From RGIG6375 sp964472725 (GTDB lineage Bacteria > Bacillota > Clostridia > Oscillospirales > Oscillospiraceae), in contig CAYYLZ010000002.1 in the NCBI GenBank assembly GCA_964472725.1, positions 17,257 through 81,256 on the forward strand: a DNA stretch of 64,000 nt, read 5' to 3'. Position numbers and translations under genes: made by a program. Positions 35,021 through 43,112 of the stretch are shown one piece after another (position 1 is the stretch's first letter; the number at the start of each line of letters is the position of its first letter). The notes under the pieces are model-generated. The model saw only the letters and a program-made list of their open reading frames with translations. It did no database searches and had not been told where the DNA came from.

Positions 35021-35230
35021 TCACTCTTCTCTCAGGAGCTCATCGGCTGAGCATTCCAACGCATTGATTATCTTAACAAAGGTTTTCATGCTCGGCATGG
35101 TGTTGCCCGTTTCAATATGGCTGACGTGGGTCGTTCCGACGCCTATCATCTCGCCTAAACGCTCCTGAGTGATGTTTTTCTTTGAGCGCATTGCCCGTAT
35201 TCTTTTTCCGAGATTAGTGCAGTCTGCCAT
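35021..35230 (-). CDS. XRE-family transcriptional regulator
   Basis: About 69 residues, essentially a single Cro/CI-type helix-turn-helix: LGKRIRAMRSKKNITQERLG, then EMIGVGTTHVSHIETGNTMP and SMKTFVKIINALECSADELL. There is no effector domain. Start taken at 35230 (MADC), with AGGGG about ten bases upstream; the frame stays open to 35296. It is the first gene downstream, on the same strand, of the cobalamin riboswitch and its terminator. Its target is unknown. Confidence 0.85.
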   Translation of the reverse strand: MADCTNLGKRIRAMRSKKNITQERLGEMIGVGTTHVSHIETGNTMPSMKTFVKIINALECSADELLREE

Positions 35231-35296
35231 AGTTGTGCAACCCCTGTTCTGTTTGTTTTCCTTTTTTGTTTTTCCAAATTTATCATCAATTTTCAC

Positions 35297-35522
35297 ACAA
35301 GGTCCAGGCGGCGGGCAGTTGGCTGTTACTGCCCGCGCCCCCAGAATTTATTATGTCAAAATCAATAATCGAAGTTAATGTCCGGGCAGCAGAGCGAACG
35401 GGCCCGAACCGTTCGCCCTGTCGTTATGTCCCGGCGGTTCATTCCCGCCTCAGGAGGTGACTGACAGAGGCAGTCAGAGGAAGATGGTACGCATTTTTGA
35501 AGATGTCTAAGGTGAGGAGAAA
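35297..35522. other. Gene-poor stretch with three GC-rich hairpins and a tiny open frame
   Basis: Three strong hairpins follow each other: 35311-35318 with 35329-35336, 35394-35401 with 35409-35416, and 35433-35437 with 35445-35449. A 35-codon plus-strand frame (35354-35460) crosses the last two but has no ribosome site and looks unlike a protein. After it, GGAGG and a few short frames precede the terminator at 35530. I see no gene that I can support. Confidence 0.45.
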
Positions 35523-35529
35523 TAAAAAA

Positions 35530-35557
35530 GGCCGAAGCATATAGTTATGCTTCGGCC
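35530..35557. terminator. Terminator closing the cobalamin riboswitch transcript
   Basis: A perfect 12-base stem (35530-35541 with 35546-35557). On the minus strand it ends in TTTTTTATT, directly downstream of the riboswitch aptamer, so it can serve as the riboswitch's expression platform. The plus side has only GTTTTCC. Confidence 0.88.
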
Positions 35558-35596
35558 GTTTTCCCGATACAAAAACACCCCGGGCCTTGTAACTCG

Positions 35597-35798
35597 CAGG
35601 CTCGGAATAACAGCATGAGCAGGTCTTCTGACTTGCGCTTCACAGAAATACGTTCTGCCTTCCCGGGTTTCCCCAGTGACTGACTTTCGTCCTGAACGCT
35701 TCTCCACGCATACAGCGGCGGTACCGTTCGTGATTCACACACGATTCACTATTCTCTCCGGGAGGTTCATCGCCCAACGGAGCACTCAAGCTTTACCT
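35597..35798 (-). promoter_or_regulatory. Cobalamin riboswitch
   Basis: On the minus strand the RNA shows the B12-box region AAGTCAGAAGACCTGCTCAT (35616-35635), the core GGGAAGGCAGAA segment preceded by CACTGGGGAAACC, and 5' pairing elements. These are diagnostic of adenosyl- or methylcobalamin aptamers. A promoter lies just upstream (35806-35834) and a terminator just downstream. No cobalamin transport or synthesis gene follows; the next gene on this strand is the XRE regulator, 300 bases beyond the terminator. Boundaries are approximate. Confidence 0.9.
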
Positions 35799-35805
35799 TA
35801 TTTTC

Positions 35806-35834
35806 CTTATACCACTTCACGCATTAAAAGTCAA
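35806..35834 (-). promoter_or_regulatory. Promoter of the riboswitch transcript
   Basis: On the minus strand TTGACT (35829-35834), 17 bases, TATAAG (35806-35811), a few bases before the aptamer. Confidence 0.78.
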
Positions 35835-35905
35835 CACTTTTTTGCTTAAAATCTTGATTTTATCCTAAATGTAGAGTATGAGGCCAAGTTTTGACCCCAA
35901 TATGT

Positions 35906-35934
35906 TTGACGCGGAGCAGATGTTGGTATAAAAT
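35906..35934 (+). promoter_or_regulatory. Promoter of the BaiN-like/flavoprotein operon
   Basis: TTGACG (35906-35911), 17 bases, TAAAAT (35929-35934), about 30 bases before the first ATG. Confidence 0.68.
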
Positions 35935-35963
35935 ATATTTATCAAATTATTTTGGAGTATGAT

Positions 35964-37163
35964 ATGTACTATTGTGACATTGCCATAATCGGCGGAGGCG
36001 CGTCAGCTCTTGCCGCCGCTATAGAAGCCGCACGTGGCGGTGCTTTTGTATACATTCTCGAGAAGCTCAATCGCGTGGGCAAAAAGCTGCTGGTCACCGG
36101 CAACGGGCGCTGCAATCTTTCCAATGAAAACGCGGCTGCCGAAAGCTTTATGGGTGACCCGGCTATCATCTCCCCTGTCCTTGACAGCTTCGGCGACGTT
36201 GTGGATTTTTTTGCTTCTATGGGGCTTTACACCCGCGCCGACAGCGAGGGTCGAATTTATCCCATGAGCAATGCAGCTTCTGCCGTGCTTGACGCGCTGC
36301 GCCTTGAATGCGCGCGCCTTGGCGCAACGGAGCTGTGCGATTTTGAAGCTGTCGCCATTGATGCAGGTGAGGCTTTCGTTATAACCGCAGCTGACGGGCG
36401 CAAGGTGCAGGCGCGGAAAATCATTTTTGCCTGCGGCGGTAAGGCTGCGCCCAAGCAGGGCACGGACGGCAGCGCTTTCAAGCTGCTCAAACCCTACGGT
36501 ATTTCCATAACTTCTCTCACTCCCGCCCTCTCCCCCCTCCAGTGCAGTTCTCAGGAGCTGCGCACACTGAAGGGTCTGCGCGCTTCGGCGAAAGTAACTG
36601 CATACAAAAAGGGTGCTTATCTCGCCCACAGCCGAGGCGAAGTGCAGTTCGGCGATGGCGCGCTTTCCGGCATCTGCGTTTTCGATCTTGCCGCATATTC
36701 TCCCGATGAGCTATCCCTTGACCTGATGCCCGAATATTCCAAAGAGGAAATATTTGAAATACTTACTAATATAATCAACTGCCGTGCCGACGCGGCCGTT
36801 GAGGAAGCATTTACCGGCCTGTTCAACAAGCGCGTGGCACAGTGCCTTATTCGCCGGGTAAGCAAAATTCCTCTCACCGCCCCTTGCAGTGAAATATACC
36901 CCGACGTGCTACAGGCTTTGGCAGAGCTTATCAAGGATTGGCGCTTCCCTGTTTGCGGCGGTGATTGGGATAAGGCGCAGGTCACACGTGGCGGCATTGC
37001 GGCAAAAGAGCTTACTTCAGAGTTGGAGTTTATTAAGCTCCCCGGAGCCTACGCCTGCGGCGAGGCCGTGGACGTACTTGGCCCCTGCGGTGGCTTTAAC
37101 CTTCACTGGGCATGGGCCTCCGGTCGGCAGGCCGGACACAGTGCCCTTACGGGATTGAGGTGA
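35964..37163 (+). CDS. BaiN/HI0933-family FAD-dependent oxidoreductase
   Basis: About 399 residues. The N-terminal FAD motif IAIIGGGASALAAAIEAARGG, GKKLLVTGNGRCNLSN and the C-terminal GAYACGEAVDVLGPCGGFNL are characteristic of the HI0933/RdsA/BaiN group. One member, BaiN, takes part in bile acid 7-dehydroxylation; most have no assigned substrate. GGAG precedes the ATG at 35964; an in-frame TTG at 35952 is the alternative. It is followed four bases later by a second flavoprotein gene, so the two are co-transcribed. Confidence 0.92.
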   Translation: MYYCDIAIIGGGASALAAAIEAARGGAFVYILEKLNRVGKKLLVTGNGRCNLSNENAAAESFMGDPAIISPVLDSFGDVVDFFASMGLYTRADSEGRIYPMSNAASAVLDALRLECARLGATELCDFEAVAIDAGEAFVITAADGRKVQARKIIFACGGKAAPKQGTDGSAFKLLKPYGISITSLTPALSPLQCSSQELRTLKGLRASAKVTAYKKGAYLAHSRGEVQFGDGALSGICVFDLAAYSPDELSLDLMPEYSKEEIFEILTNIINCRADAAVEEAFTGLFNKRVAQCLIRRVSKIPLTAPCSEIYPDVLQALAELIKDWRFPVCGGDWDKAQVTRGGIAAKELTSELEFIKLPGAYACGEAVDVLGPCGGFNLHWAWASGRQAGHSALTGLR

Positions 37164-37167
37164 ACCT

Positions 37168-38760
37168 ATGCTCAGAATACGTGAACTAAAAATATCGCTG
37201 GACGGCGGTAAGGGTGAAATACTCGCCGCCGCTGCCAAGCGTCTTAAAATCAAGGCAGAAGATATTATATCCTTCCGCTTGGCGAAGAAGTCGGTTGACG
37301 CCCGAAAAAAGGCCGATGTACATTTCAACATCACTATCGATGCCGAGGTCAAAAACGAGGCAAAGATACTTTCAAGGCTGAAAAACGAGCCCACAGTCAG
37401 TCAAATCGCAGAATACAGCTATAACATTCCCACTATTAATACATGCGGCAAACGCCCTGTAGTTATCGGCAGCGGCCCTGCAGGACTTTTCGCCGCGTGG
37501 ACACTTGCCAAGACAGGCGCTATGCCCATCGTCCTTGAACGTGGTCTCGACGTTGACTCCCGCACTGAAAAGGTGGAAAAATTCTGGCAGAGCGGTGAGC
37601 TGGACCCGGAATGCAACGCTCAGTTCGGCGAGGGCGGCGCAGGCACTTTTTCCGACGGTAAGCTGACCACCGGCATGAAAGACCAGCGCATAGAGCTGGT
37701 ACTGCGACAGTTCGTGGCCTGCGGCGCGCCCGGAGAAATACTTTACGCGGGCAAGCCTCACATCGGCACGGACAAGCTGCGCGGAACCATAAAAAATCTC
37801 CGCAACGAGATAATCGCTCTCGGTGGCGAAGTGATATTCGGCGCGCGCTTCTGCGACTTTGAGCGCAGCGACGGCAGGATATGCTCCGTCAGCTACGAAA
37901 AGGACGGTACGGTTACCCGAATTGAAACCGATAATGTAATTCTCGCTGTAGGGCACAGCGCCCGTGACGTTTTCGAGTTGCTTTACGAAAAGGGCGCGGA
38001 GCTTATTCAGAAGCCTTTCTCCGCGGGCATGAGAATAGAGCACAAACAGAGCTGGCTCAACCGGGCTATGTACGGCGATTTCGCCGAGCACCCTGCTCTT
38101 GGCGCGGCTGATTACAAGCTGGCTGTGCATCTGCCCAACGGCAGAGGCGTTTATACCTTCTGCATGTGCCCCGGCGGTCACGTGGTTGCAGCCGCCTCCG
38201 AGCTTGGCGGCGTTGTGACAAACGGCATGAGCTATCATGCTCGAAGCGGCGAAAATTCCAACGCGGCAGTGCTCGTCAGCGTTGAGCCTTCCGATTTCGG
38301 CAGCGATCACCCGTTGGCGGGCGTTGAATTCCAGCGTCGGCTTGAGCGGGCTGCTTTCGCCGCAGGCGGCGGCAATTACAAAGCACCTGCCATTTGCTAC
38401 GGCGAGCTTCTCAAGGGCAAGGCGAGTGGTTTCGGCGATGTAGCGCCCAGCTATCGCCCCGGCGTTGTTCCTGTTTCGCCCGACGAATATCTCCCTGAAT
38501 TTATCGTAAGCTCTCTTAAGGACGGTATCGCTCAGTTCGGCAGGAAGATACGGGGCTTCGACGCTCCCGAGGCGGTGCTCACCGGCGTTGAAAGCCGCAG
38601 CTCCTCCCCTGTTCGCATACTGCGTACGGAGCAGCTTTGCTCAACCAATATCCGCGGGCTTTACCCCTGCGGCGAGGGCGCAGGCTACGCAGGCGGCATA
38701 ATGTCCGCCGCTGTAGACGGCATCAAGTGCGCCGAAGCGGTAATCGAAAATTTGCAATAA
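37168..38760 (+). CDS. FAD-dependent dehydrogenase (COG2509-type)
   Basis: 530 residues. The ~90-residue N-terminal alpha/beta domain has an odd RNA-binding-like charge pattern. An FAD motif (PVVIGSGPAGLFAAWTLAKTG) lies near residue 92, with NAQFGEGGAGTFSDGKLTTG and a C-terminal YPCGEGAGYAGGIMSAAVDG. This is the widespread COG2509 flavoprotein family, whose reaction is not established. Start ATG at 37168 with GAGGTG upstream. Co-transcribed with the BaiN-like gene. Confidence 0.9.
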   Translation: MLRIRELKISLDGGKGEILAAAAKRLKIKAEDIISFRLAKKSVDARKKADVHFNITIDAEVKNEAKILSRLKNEPTVSQIAEYSYNIPTINTCGKRPVVIGSGPAGLFAAWTLAKTGAMPIVLERGLDVDSRTEKVEKFWQSGELDPECNAQFGEGGAGTFSDGKLTTGMKDQRIELVLRQFVACGAPGEILYAGKPHIGTDKLRGTIKNLRNEIIALGGEVIFGARFCDFERSDGRICSVSYEKDGTVTRIETDNVILAVGHSARDVFELLYEKGAELIQKPFSAGMRIEHKQSWLNRAMYGDFAEHPALGAADYKLAVHLPNGRGVYTFCMCPGGHVVAAASELGGVVTNGMSYHARSGENSNAAVLVSVEPSDFGSDHPLAGVEFQRRLERAAFAAGGGNYKAPAICYGELLKGKASGFGDVAPSYRPGVVPVSPDEYLPEFIVSSLKDGIAQFGRKIRGFDAPEAVLTGVESRSSSPVRILRTEQLCSTNIRGLYPCGEGAGYAGGIMSAAVDGIKCAEAVIENLQ

Positions 38761-38934
38761 CTAAAGGCGGCGTTGAATTTCTTTTAAGAAGTGTCCATTG
38801 TGAATTCAAGTTGTAAATTTTCGCTTTTGGAATGAGACAATCGTTAGTAGGTGTGATTAGAAATATTTTGCTGTTTTTTCGTTTATATATGTGAAGAAAC
38901 AGTTAGACAAATAAGAAGTTGTGGAGGTGTTATG

Positions 38935-39384
38935 ATGTCTCGTACAGAAACAGTAGAACTTACAGCATTATGTTTATTACATCAAAATGGACAATATTTG
39001 TTGCAAGATAGATTAAAGAAAGATTGGCAGGGATTTACATTACCTGGTGGACATGTGGAACCAGGTGAGTCCATAGTAGATGCTATTATTCGAGAAATGA
39101 AGGAAGAAACAGGATTGACGATTATTAATCCAAGATTGTGCGGTGTAAAGCATTTTCCGATAGATGAAGGACGATATATGGTTTTTCTTTTTGAGGCAAC
39201 TCAGTATGAAGGAGAACTTTACTCTTCTGATGAAGGGCAAATGCATTGGATTAGGACTGATGAACTGGATAAAGTTAATTTGGTTAAGGATTTTGAGGAT
39301 TTGATTGATGTGATGCTTGATGAACGCTTGAGTGAATTTCAATATGTTATTGAAGATGATAAATGGAATATTATCAAGAAATAG
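38935..39384 (+). CDS. Nudix hydrolase (MutT/8-oxo-dGTPase-like), AT-rich
   Basis: About 149 residues with a complete Nudix box (GGHVEPGESIVDAIIREMKE, ETGL), so it hydrolyses a nucleoside diphosphate linked to another group. It resembles the 8-oxo-dGTP diphosphatase branch, but the box does not define substrate. Base use is clearly unlike its neighbours: about 38 percent GC in sampled lines, against well over 50 percent next door, with many TTA, ATA and AGA codons, suggesting recent transfer. GGAGGTGTT precedes tandem ATGs at 38932 and 38935; I take the second. Confidence 0.93.
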   Translation: MSRTETVELTALCLLHQNGQYLLQDRLKKDWQGFTLPGGHVEPGESIVDAIIREMKEETGLTIINPRLCGVKHFPIDEGRYMVFLFEATQYEGELYSSDEGQMHWIRTDELDKVNLVKDFEDLIDVMLDERLSEFQYVIEDDKWNIIKK

Positions 39385-39458
39385 GCAGCGGAAACGTTCA
39401 GTTTGTGGGAACGACAAATTCCAATTTGGTGAATTGAATAGTACTAAAAGATTTACTA

Positions 39459-39491
39459 CCCTTGAGCCTAATGGTTCAGGGGTCTTTTCTT
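39459..39491 (+). terminator. Terminator of the Nudix gene
   Basis: A 10-base stem (CCCTTGAGCC with GGTTCAGGGG, loop TAAT) followed by TCTTTTCTT. Confidence 0.85.
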
Positions 39492-39632
39492 ATGTGTTGA
39501 TTGTCCATGAAAAAACGATTGCAACGATAATTTTTGAGAAATTGAAGGGTTGATTGCTGTTTTTGTTAGTAATGCAGGGTTTTAGACACCGATATCCACA
39601 ATGCTAGAGTATATAAATCATATGCATACGGC

Positions 39633-39661
39633 TTGACAAGCCCCTGCTTTTATCGTACACT
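39633..39661 (+). promoter_or_regulatory. Promoter of the small basic protein gene
   Basis: TTGACA, 17 bases, TACACT. It puts the transcript start near 39668, so the GTG at 39662 cannot be the translation start. Confidence 0.8.
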
Positions 39662-39688
39662 GTGCTGCTGATCCAAAGGAGGAATTAC

Positions 39689-39871
39689 ATTACGGAAAAG
39701 TTCGTACACTACGAAAAGCTCTCTCCCAAAAAGAAAAAGGAGATAGATCGCCAAAAGCGCGGAAGCTGGTACGGTATCAATCCCGTTACCCGCAAGCCGC
39801 CCAATCCCAAGGCATACAACAGACGAAAGGCACGCAAGGTGGATGAGTATCCTCCCGGCGTGCCTTTTTGA
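39689..39871 (+). CDS. Small basic protein, apparent ATT start
   Basis: About 60 residues, rich in Lys, Arg and Pro (EKLSPKKKKEIDRQKRGSWY, NPVTRKPPNPKAYNRRKARK). AAAGGAGG ends six bases before an ATT codon at 39689, and no ATG, GTG or TTG fits that site; the upstream GTG at 39662 lies before the predicted transcript start. ATT is a known but rare start, best known from infC, where it allows autoregulation by IF3. I recognise the protein only as a small clostridial family without a function; the charge suggests nucleic acid or ribosome binding. Confidence 0.7.
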   Translation: MTEKFVHYEKLSPKKKKEIDRQKRGSWYGINPVTRKPPNPKAYNRRKARKVDEYPPGVPF

Positions 39872-39877
39872 TTATTG

Positions 39878-40120
39878 TCAAATTATCTCTTTATACATGG
39901 CAGGAGCGTCACTCTTGGCGGCATGCTCGCTGATGGCTACTACTTCAACCTTGACAGTCTTCTGACCGAAGCTGATTTCGATAACGTCGCCGATTTTCAC
40001 TTCGTAGGAAGCTCGGGCAACCTTACCGTTTACCGCAACGCGCTCGTTATCACAGGCTTCGTTTGCGACGGTGCGGCGCTTTATAAGTCTTGAAACCTTG
40101 AGATATTTATCAAGTCTCAT
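39878..40120 (-). CDS. rqcP: S4-domain RNA-binding protein (RqcP/Hsp15-like)
   Basis: About 80 residues, a single S4 domain (MRLDKYLKVSRLIKRRTVAN, then EACDNERVAVNGKVARASYE). RqcP works with RqcH in ribosome quality control, helping add alanine tails to stalled chains on 50S subunits. AAAGGAG precedes the ATG at 40120. It lies downstream of the HU gene on the same strand, separated by a terminator, an arrangement also seen in Bacillus near mazG/yabN. Confidence 0.9.
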   Translation of the reverse strand: MRLDKYLKVSRLIKRRTVANEACDNERVAVNGKVARASYEVKIGDVIEISFGQKTVKVEVVAISEHAAKSDAPAMYKEII

Positions 40121-40152
40121 GGGTTTCTCCTTTCTCATTTTGTCTTACTATG

Positions 40153-40187
40153 GCAAAAAGTGCCGCCCTTTCGGCGGCACTTTTTAA
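40153..40187. terminator. Terminator of the HU gene
   Basis: Stem AAAAAGTGCCGCC with GGCGGCACTTTTT, flanked by A and T runs on either strand. Confidence 0.87.
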
Positions 40188-40193
40188 AACGCA

Positions 40194-40469
40194 TTATTCA
40201 GCGACAGCATCCTTCAGAGCCTTGCCTGCCTTGAACTGAGGTACCTTGGAAGCAGGGATCTCGATCTGCTCGTTGGTTCTGGGATTGTGACCAACGCGGG
40301 CAGCTCTGGTCTTAACCTCGAATGCACCAAAGCCAACAAGGGAAACCTTCTCGCCGGCCTTCATGGTCTCAACGATGGTATCCAGGGTAGCTGCGATAAC
40401 CTTGTCTGCATCTTTCTTGGAAACGCCGGTCTTAGCGGCAACTGCATTGATAAGTTCAGTCTTGTTCAT
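40194..40469 (-). CDS. hup: HU-family DNA-binding protein
   Basis: A 91-residue histone-like protein that bends and compacts DNA. MNKTELINAVAAKTGVSKKD at the start, VSLVGFGAFEVKTRAARVGH and NPRTNEQIEIPASKVPQFKA in the beta arms match HU exactly. The ATG has GGGAGGAACATTTTA upstream. Confidence 0.97.
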   Translation of the reverse strand: MNKTELINAVAAKTGVSKKDADKVIAATLDTIVETMKAGEKVSLVGFGAFEVKTRAARVGHNPRTNEQIEIPASKVPQFKAGKALKDAVAE

Positions 40470-40590
40470 TAAAATGTTCCTCCCGATAATTTATCCTTAG
40501 ACCCAAAGGGTCTTATTAACTCTTGCACATTATAATCTACCATATGTCTATCGGTTCTGCAAGGCTATTTTAGTGGAAATTAGCAAATTT

Positions 40591-42201
40591 TTATCTTATT
40601 TTTAAGAGTTTTGCAATCTTATCACCCTTGGGTACCAGTTCGAGCTCATCTTTGGTAATTGCGCGGATAGCAATTATCATAACCGCATATACAATGCAGG
40701 CAATCACTATGGACATACCCATAGCCAGCACAAGCTTCATTCCGCTGCCGGTTCCAATAACAGAGCTGAGTCCGGTATAGGACAGCCATGCCGCGGCGCC
40801 CATTACAAGAGTGGCAATAACGGGACGTACAAAAACCTTGGTGAAGCTAGGGTGCTCAGGCACGCGCAGGCAGATAATCACGATATTTATTATGCTTATC
40901 ACGAGGTAGCAGGCCACGCTGCTTATTGCCGCGCCGCGCACGCCGATAGCTGCGTTTCCGATAAGCAGCCAGTTGAGAGCAATCTTGACTACGCCGCCTA
41001 CGGGCATTGTCCATACGGGCACACGTTCGTGTCCGTATGCCTGGAGAATAGCGTTGGTCATCATGGTAAGGCATACGAAGAAAGACGCTATACCCAGTAT
41101 TGCCAGCAAGGCAGGCCCCTGCTCGTTGCTGCCCGGATAAAGCACGTTCATTATAGGCTCGGACAGCACGGACATACCCAGCGCCATGGGCATTCCCAGC
41201 AGCGCGCAAAGCTTAAGCGCCGCGCCGGTGACCTGTGAAGCGTCTTTATACTGCTTTTTTGCAATATAGGTGCTGATGGCGGGAATAGCGCTGACAGTAA
41301 GAGGCACAACGAATGCGGAGGGCAGATTGAAGAGAGTCTGCACCTTGAAGTACACACCGTAAAGGATATTGGCTTCCTCGTAGGCAAGACCTGCGCCGAA
41401 CTGCAGGCGATTGAGGATCAGCTTGGTATCGATAAGGGCGATAATATTAAGCACCGCGGAACCGATAGTGACCGGAATGCCGATTTTCAGCAGCTTAGTG
41501 AATATGGTTCCCCTGCCCTCCGGAACGTCCGGAATGGCAACAGGTACGGCGGTGCGCTTTTCCATGCGCTGCTTATATATAACGATATACACAAGCGCGG
41601 CAAAGGATCCAATGGTAACACCGGCAATAGCGCCTGCCGCTGCGGTGGGCAGTCCGCGTCCATTTTGGACAAAAAGCCATGCCAGCACAAGTCCGAAAAC
41701 AAGCTTGCCCAGTACTTCCAGCACCTGCGAAACCGAAGTAGGAACCATGTCCGAAAGACCCTGCGTATACCCGCGGTAGGCAGACATAAGGCAGCACAGG
41801 AGCACCGAGGGGCCAAGAACGAAAATGCTGATAGCTGCGTCCGGGTTATCAATTGCGTCTGCCAGCGTATTCGGGAAGAGCATCATCAGCAGGGTCGCAA
41901 TAAGACCGAATGCAAAGAACGCCATTCGAGCCACGGTAAAAGTACGCTTCACCTGCAGTCGCTTGCCCAGCGCGTTTGCCTCGGATACCATTCTCGACAA
42001 TGCAACCGGCAGACCGGCCGTGGATATGGTAAGAAGCAGGGAGTAAATATTATAGGCCGCACCGAAATAACCCATACCCTCGTCACCGAGAATATTTCCA
42101 AGGGGTATTTTATACAGCGCACCGATAACCTTAACTATTACAACTGCCGCCGTAAGCATAGCGGCACCCTGAACAAAGCTTTGCTTTTTCTGGTCAGCCA
42201 T
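40591..42201 (-). CDS. spoVB: SpoVB/MurJ-like polysaccharide flippase (MVF/MATE-like)
   Basis: A ~536-residue membrane protein with about 14 hydrophobic segments. It starts FVQGAAMLTAAVVIVKVIGA and continues LYKIPLGNILGDEGMGYFG, the SpoVB signature. These proteins move lipid-linked precursors across the membrane; SpoVB serves the spore cortex and its relatives can replace MurJ. Either role is possible here. AAAGGAC precedes the ATG at 42201. It follows an amidohydrolase gene by about 20 bases on the same strand. Confidence 0.9.
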   Translation of the reverse strand: MADQKKQSFVQGAAMLTAAVVIVKVIGALYKIPLGNILGDEGMGYFGAAYNIYSLLLTISTAGLPVALSRMVSEANALGKRLQVKRTFTVARMAFFAFGLIATLLMMLFPNTLADAIDNPDAAISIFVLGPSVLLCCLMSAYRGYTQGLSDMVPTSVSQVLEVLGKLVFGLVLAWLFVQNGRGLPTAAAGAIAGVTIGSFAALVYIVIYKQRMEKRTAVPVAIPDVPEGRGTIFTKLLKIGIPVTIGSAVLNIIALIDTKLILNRLQFGAGLAYEEANILYGVYFKVQTLFNLPSAFVVPLTVSAIPAISTYIAKKQYKDASQVTGAALKLCALLGMPMALGMSVLSEPIMNVLYPGSNEQGPALLAILGIASFFVCLTMMTNAILQAYGHERVPVWTMPVGGVVKIALNWLLIGNAAIGVRGAAISSVACYLVISIINIVIICLRVPEHPSFTKVFVRPVIATLVMGAAAWLSYTGLSSVIGTGSGMKLVLAMGMSIVIACIVYAVMIIAIRAITKDELELVPKGDKIAKLLKIR

Positions 42202-42221
42202 CAAGCACGTCCTTTCGACTT

Positions 42222-43040
42222 TCACTCAATTCCCATAAACTCCTTGAAGTTTTCAGAGAACACCTTTTTGCAATCCTCATAAGGCAGTTCAAGGCTCATG
42301 AAGCGCTCCAGCGCCTCGCCGTAATTCCAAAGAGGATAATCAGTTCCAAAGAAGCAGTTTTCAACACCCATGTGGTACAGCTGTTTTTTTGTGCGGCCGA
42401 TACTTGCAACAGGCATTGTGCTGCTTACATCATACTTTATGCCCGGTCTTTTGAGATAATCCCAGGCTTCGTCCCATTTTCTGAAGCCGCCAAGGTGAGC
42501 GGCTATTATCTTAAGGTCTGGGAAGTCGTTGGCGACCTTCGCCAGCTTCTTCGGACTTGAATATTCGTATCTGTCATCGCCTACGTGAAAAAGTATGGGC
42601 AGGCGGCCTCTTGCCGCTTCATACATTTCGTAGGCTTCGGGGCAGTCTATATCAAAGCACTGGAAGTCCGGGTGGAGCTTGATGCCGTGAAGGCCAAGCC
42701 CGATAATGCGCTCCACTTCGTCACCTACGCCGTTCATCATGGGGTGCAGCGCGCCGAAGCCGTAAAACTCCCTATGCTCCGCCTGCTGGGCGGATATAAA
42801 ATTATTTATCTCCGTTACCTGATGAGGCGTGGTAGCCACGGAGCAGATCACGTATTTTGATATGCCGTAGGGCGCACCGTTTGCCAGCAGCTCCTCACAG
42901 CTTCCATCGTGCTGAGCGGGAAGGTCATAGAAACGACCTATATTGTAGGCCGCTTTTGCCGATACCTTTCCCGGAAAAACGTGAGTATGAGTATCGATTA
43001 TCTCAAAGTCACGCCATGTGTATCCATTTTCTGTGTTCAT
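42222..43040 (-). CDS. Amidohydrolase-family metal-dependent hydrolase
   Basis: 272 residues of the amidohydrolase-2 (TIM-barrel) family. The metal motif IDTHTHVFPG is near the start; LHGIKLHPDFQ, ILFHVGDD, IIAAHLGGFRKWDEAWD and the final metal Asp in CFFGTDYPLWN follow in order. Family members hydrolyse or decarboxylate aromatic and other ring substrates; the real substrate is unknown. It precedes the spoVB-like gene in what looks like a two-gene unit. Confidence 0.87.
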   Translation of the reverse strand: MNTENGYTWRDFEIIDTHTHVFPGKVSAKAAYNIGRFYDLPAQHDGSCEELLANGAPYGISKYVICSVATTPHQVTEINNFISAQQAEHREFYGFGALHPMMNGVGDEVERIIGLGLHGIKLHPDFQCFDIDCPEAYEMYEAARGRLPILFHVGDDRYEYSSPKKLAKVANDFPDLKIIAAHLGGFRKWDEAWDYLKRPGIKYDVSSTMPVASIGRTKKQLYHMGVENCFFGTDYPLWNYGEALERFMSLELPYEDCKKVFSENFKEFMGIE

Positions 43041-43112
43041 GCCGGTTCATCTCTGTTCTTTCTGTATCACGCAGACAATGGCGGGATATTAATCCCGCCA
43101 TCGAGTATAGAT

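Larger units (their letters stand above)
39385..39688. other. Intergenic stretch with terminator and promoter
   Basis: This 304-base gap holds the Nudix terminator (39459-39491) and the promoter of the next gene (39633-39661). The rest is AT-rich and no coding potential is visible. Confidence 0.7.

Noticed and set aside
35354..35460. Small protein-coding gene between XRE and the riboswitch
   Set aside because: It has no ribosome site, crosses two strong hairpins and has no protein-like pattern.
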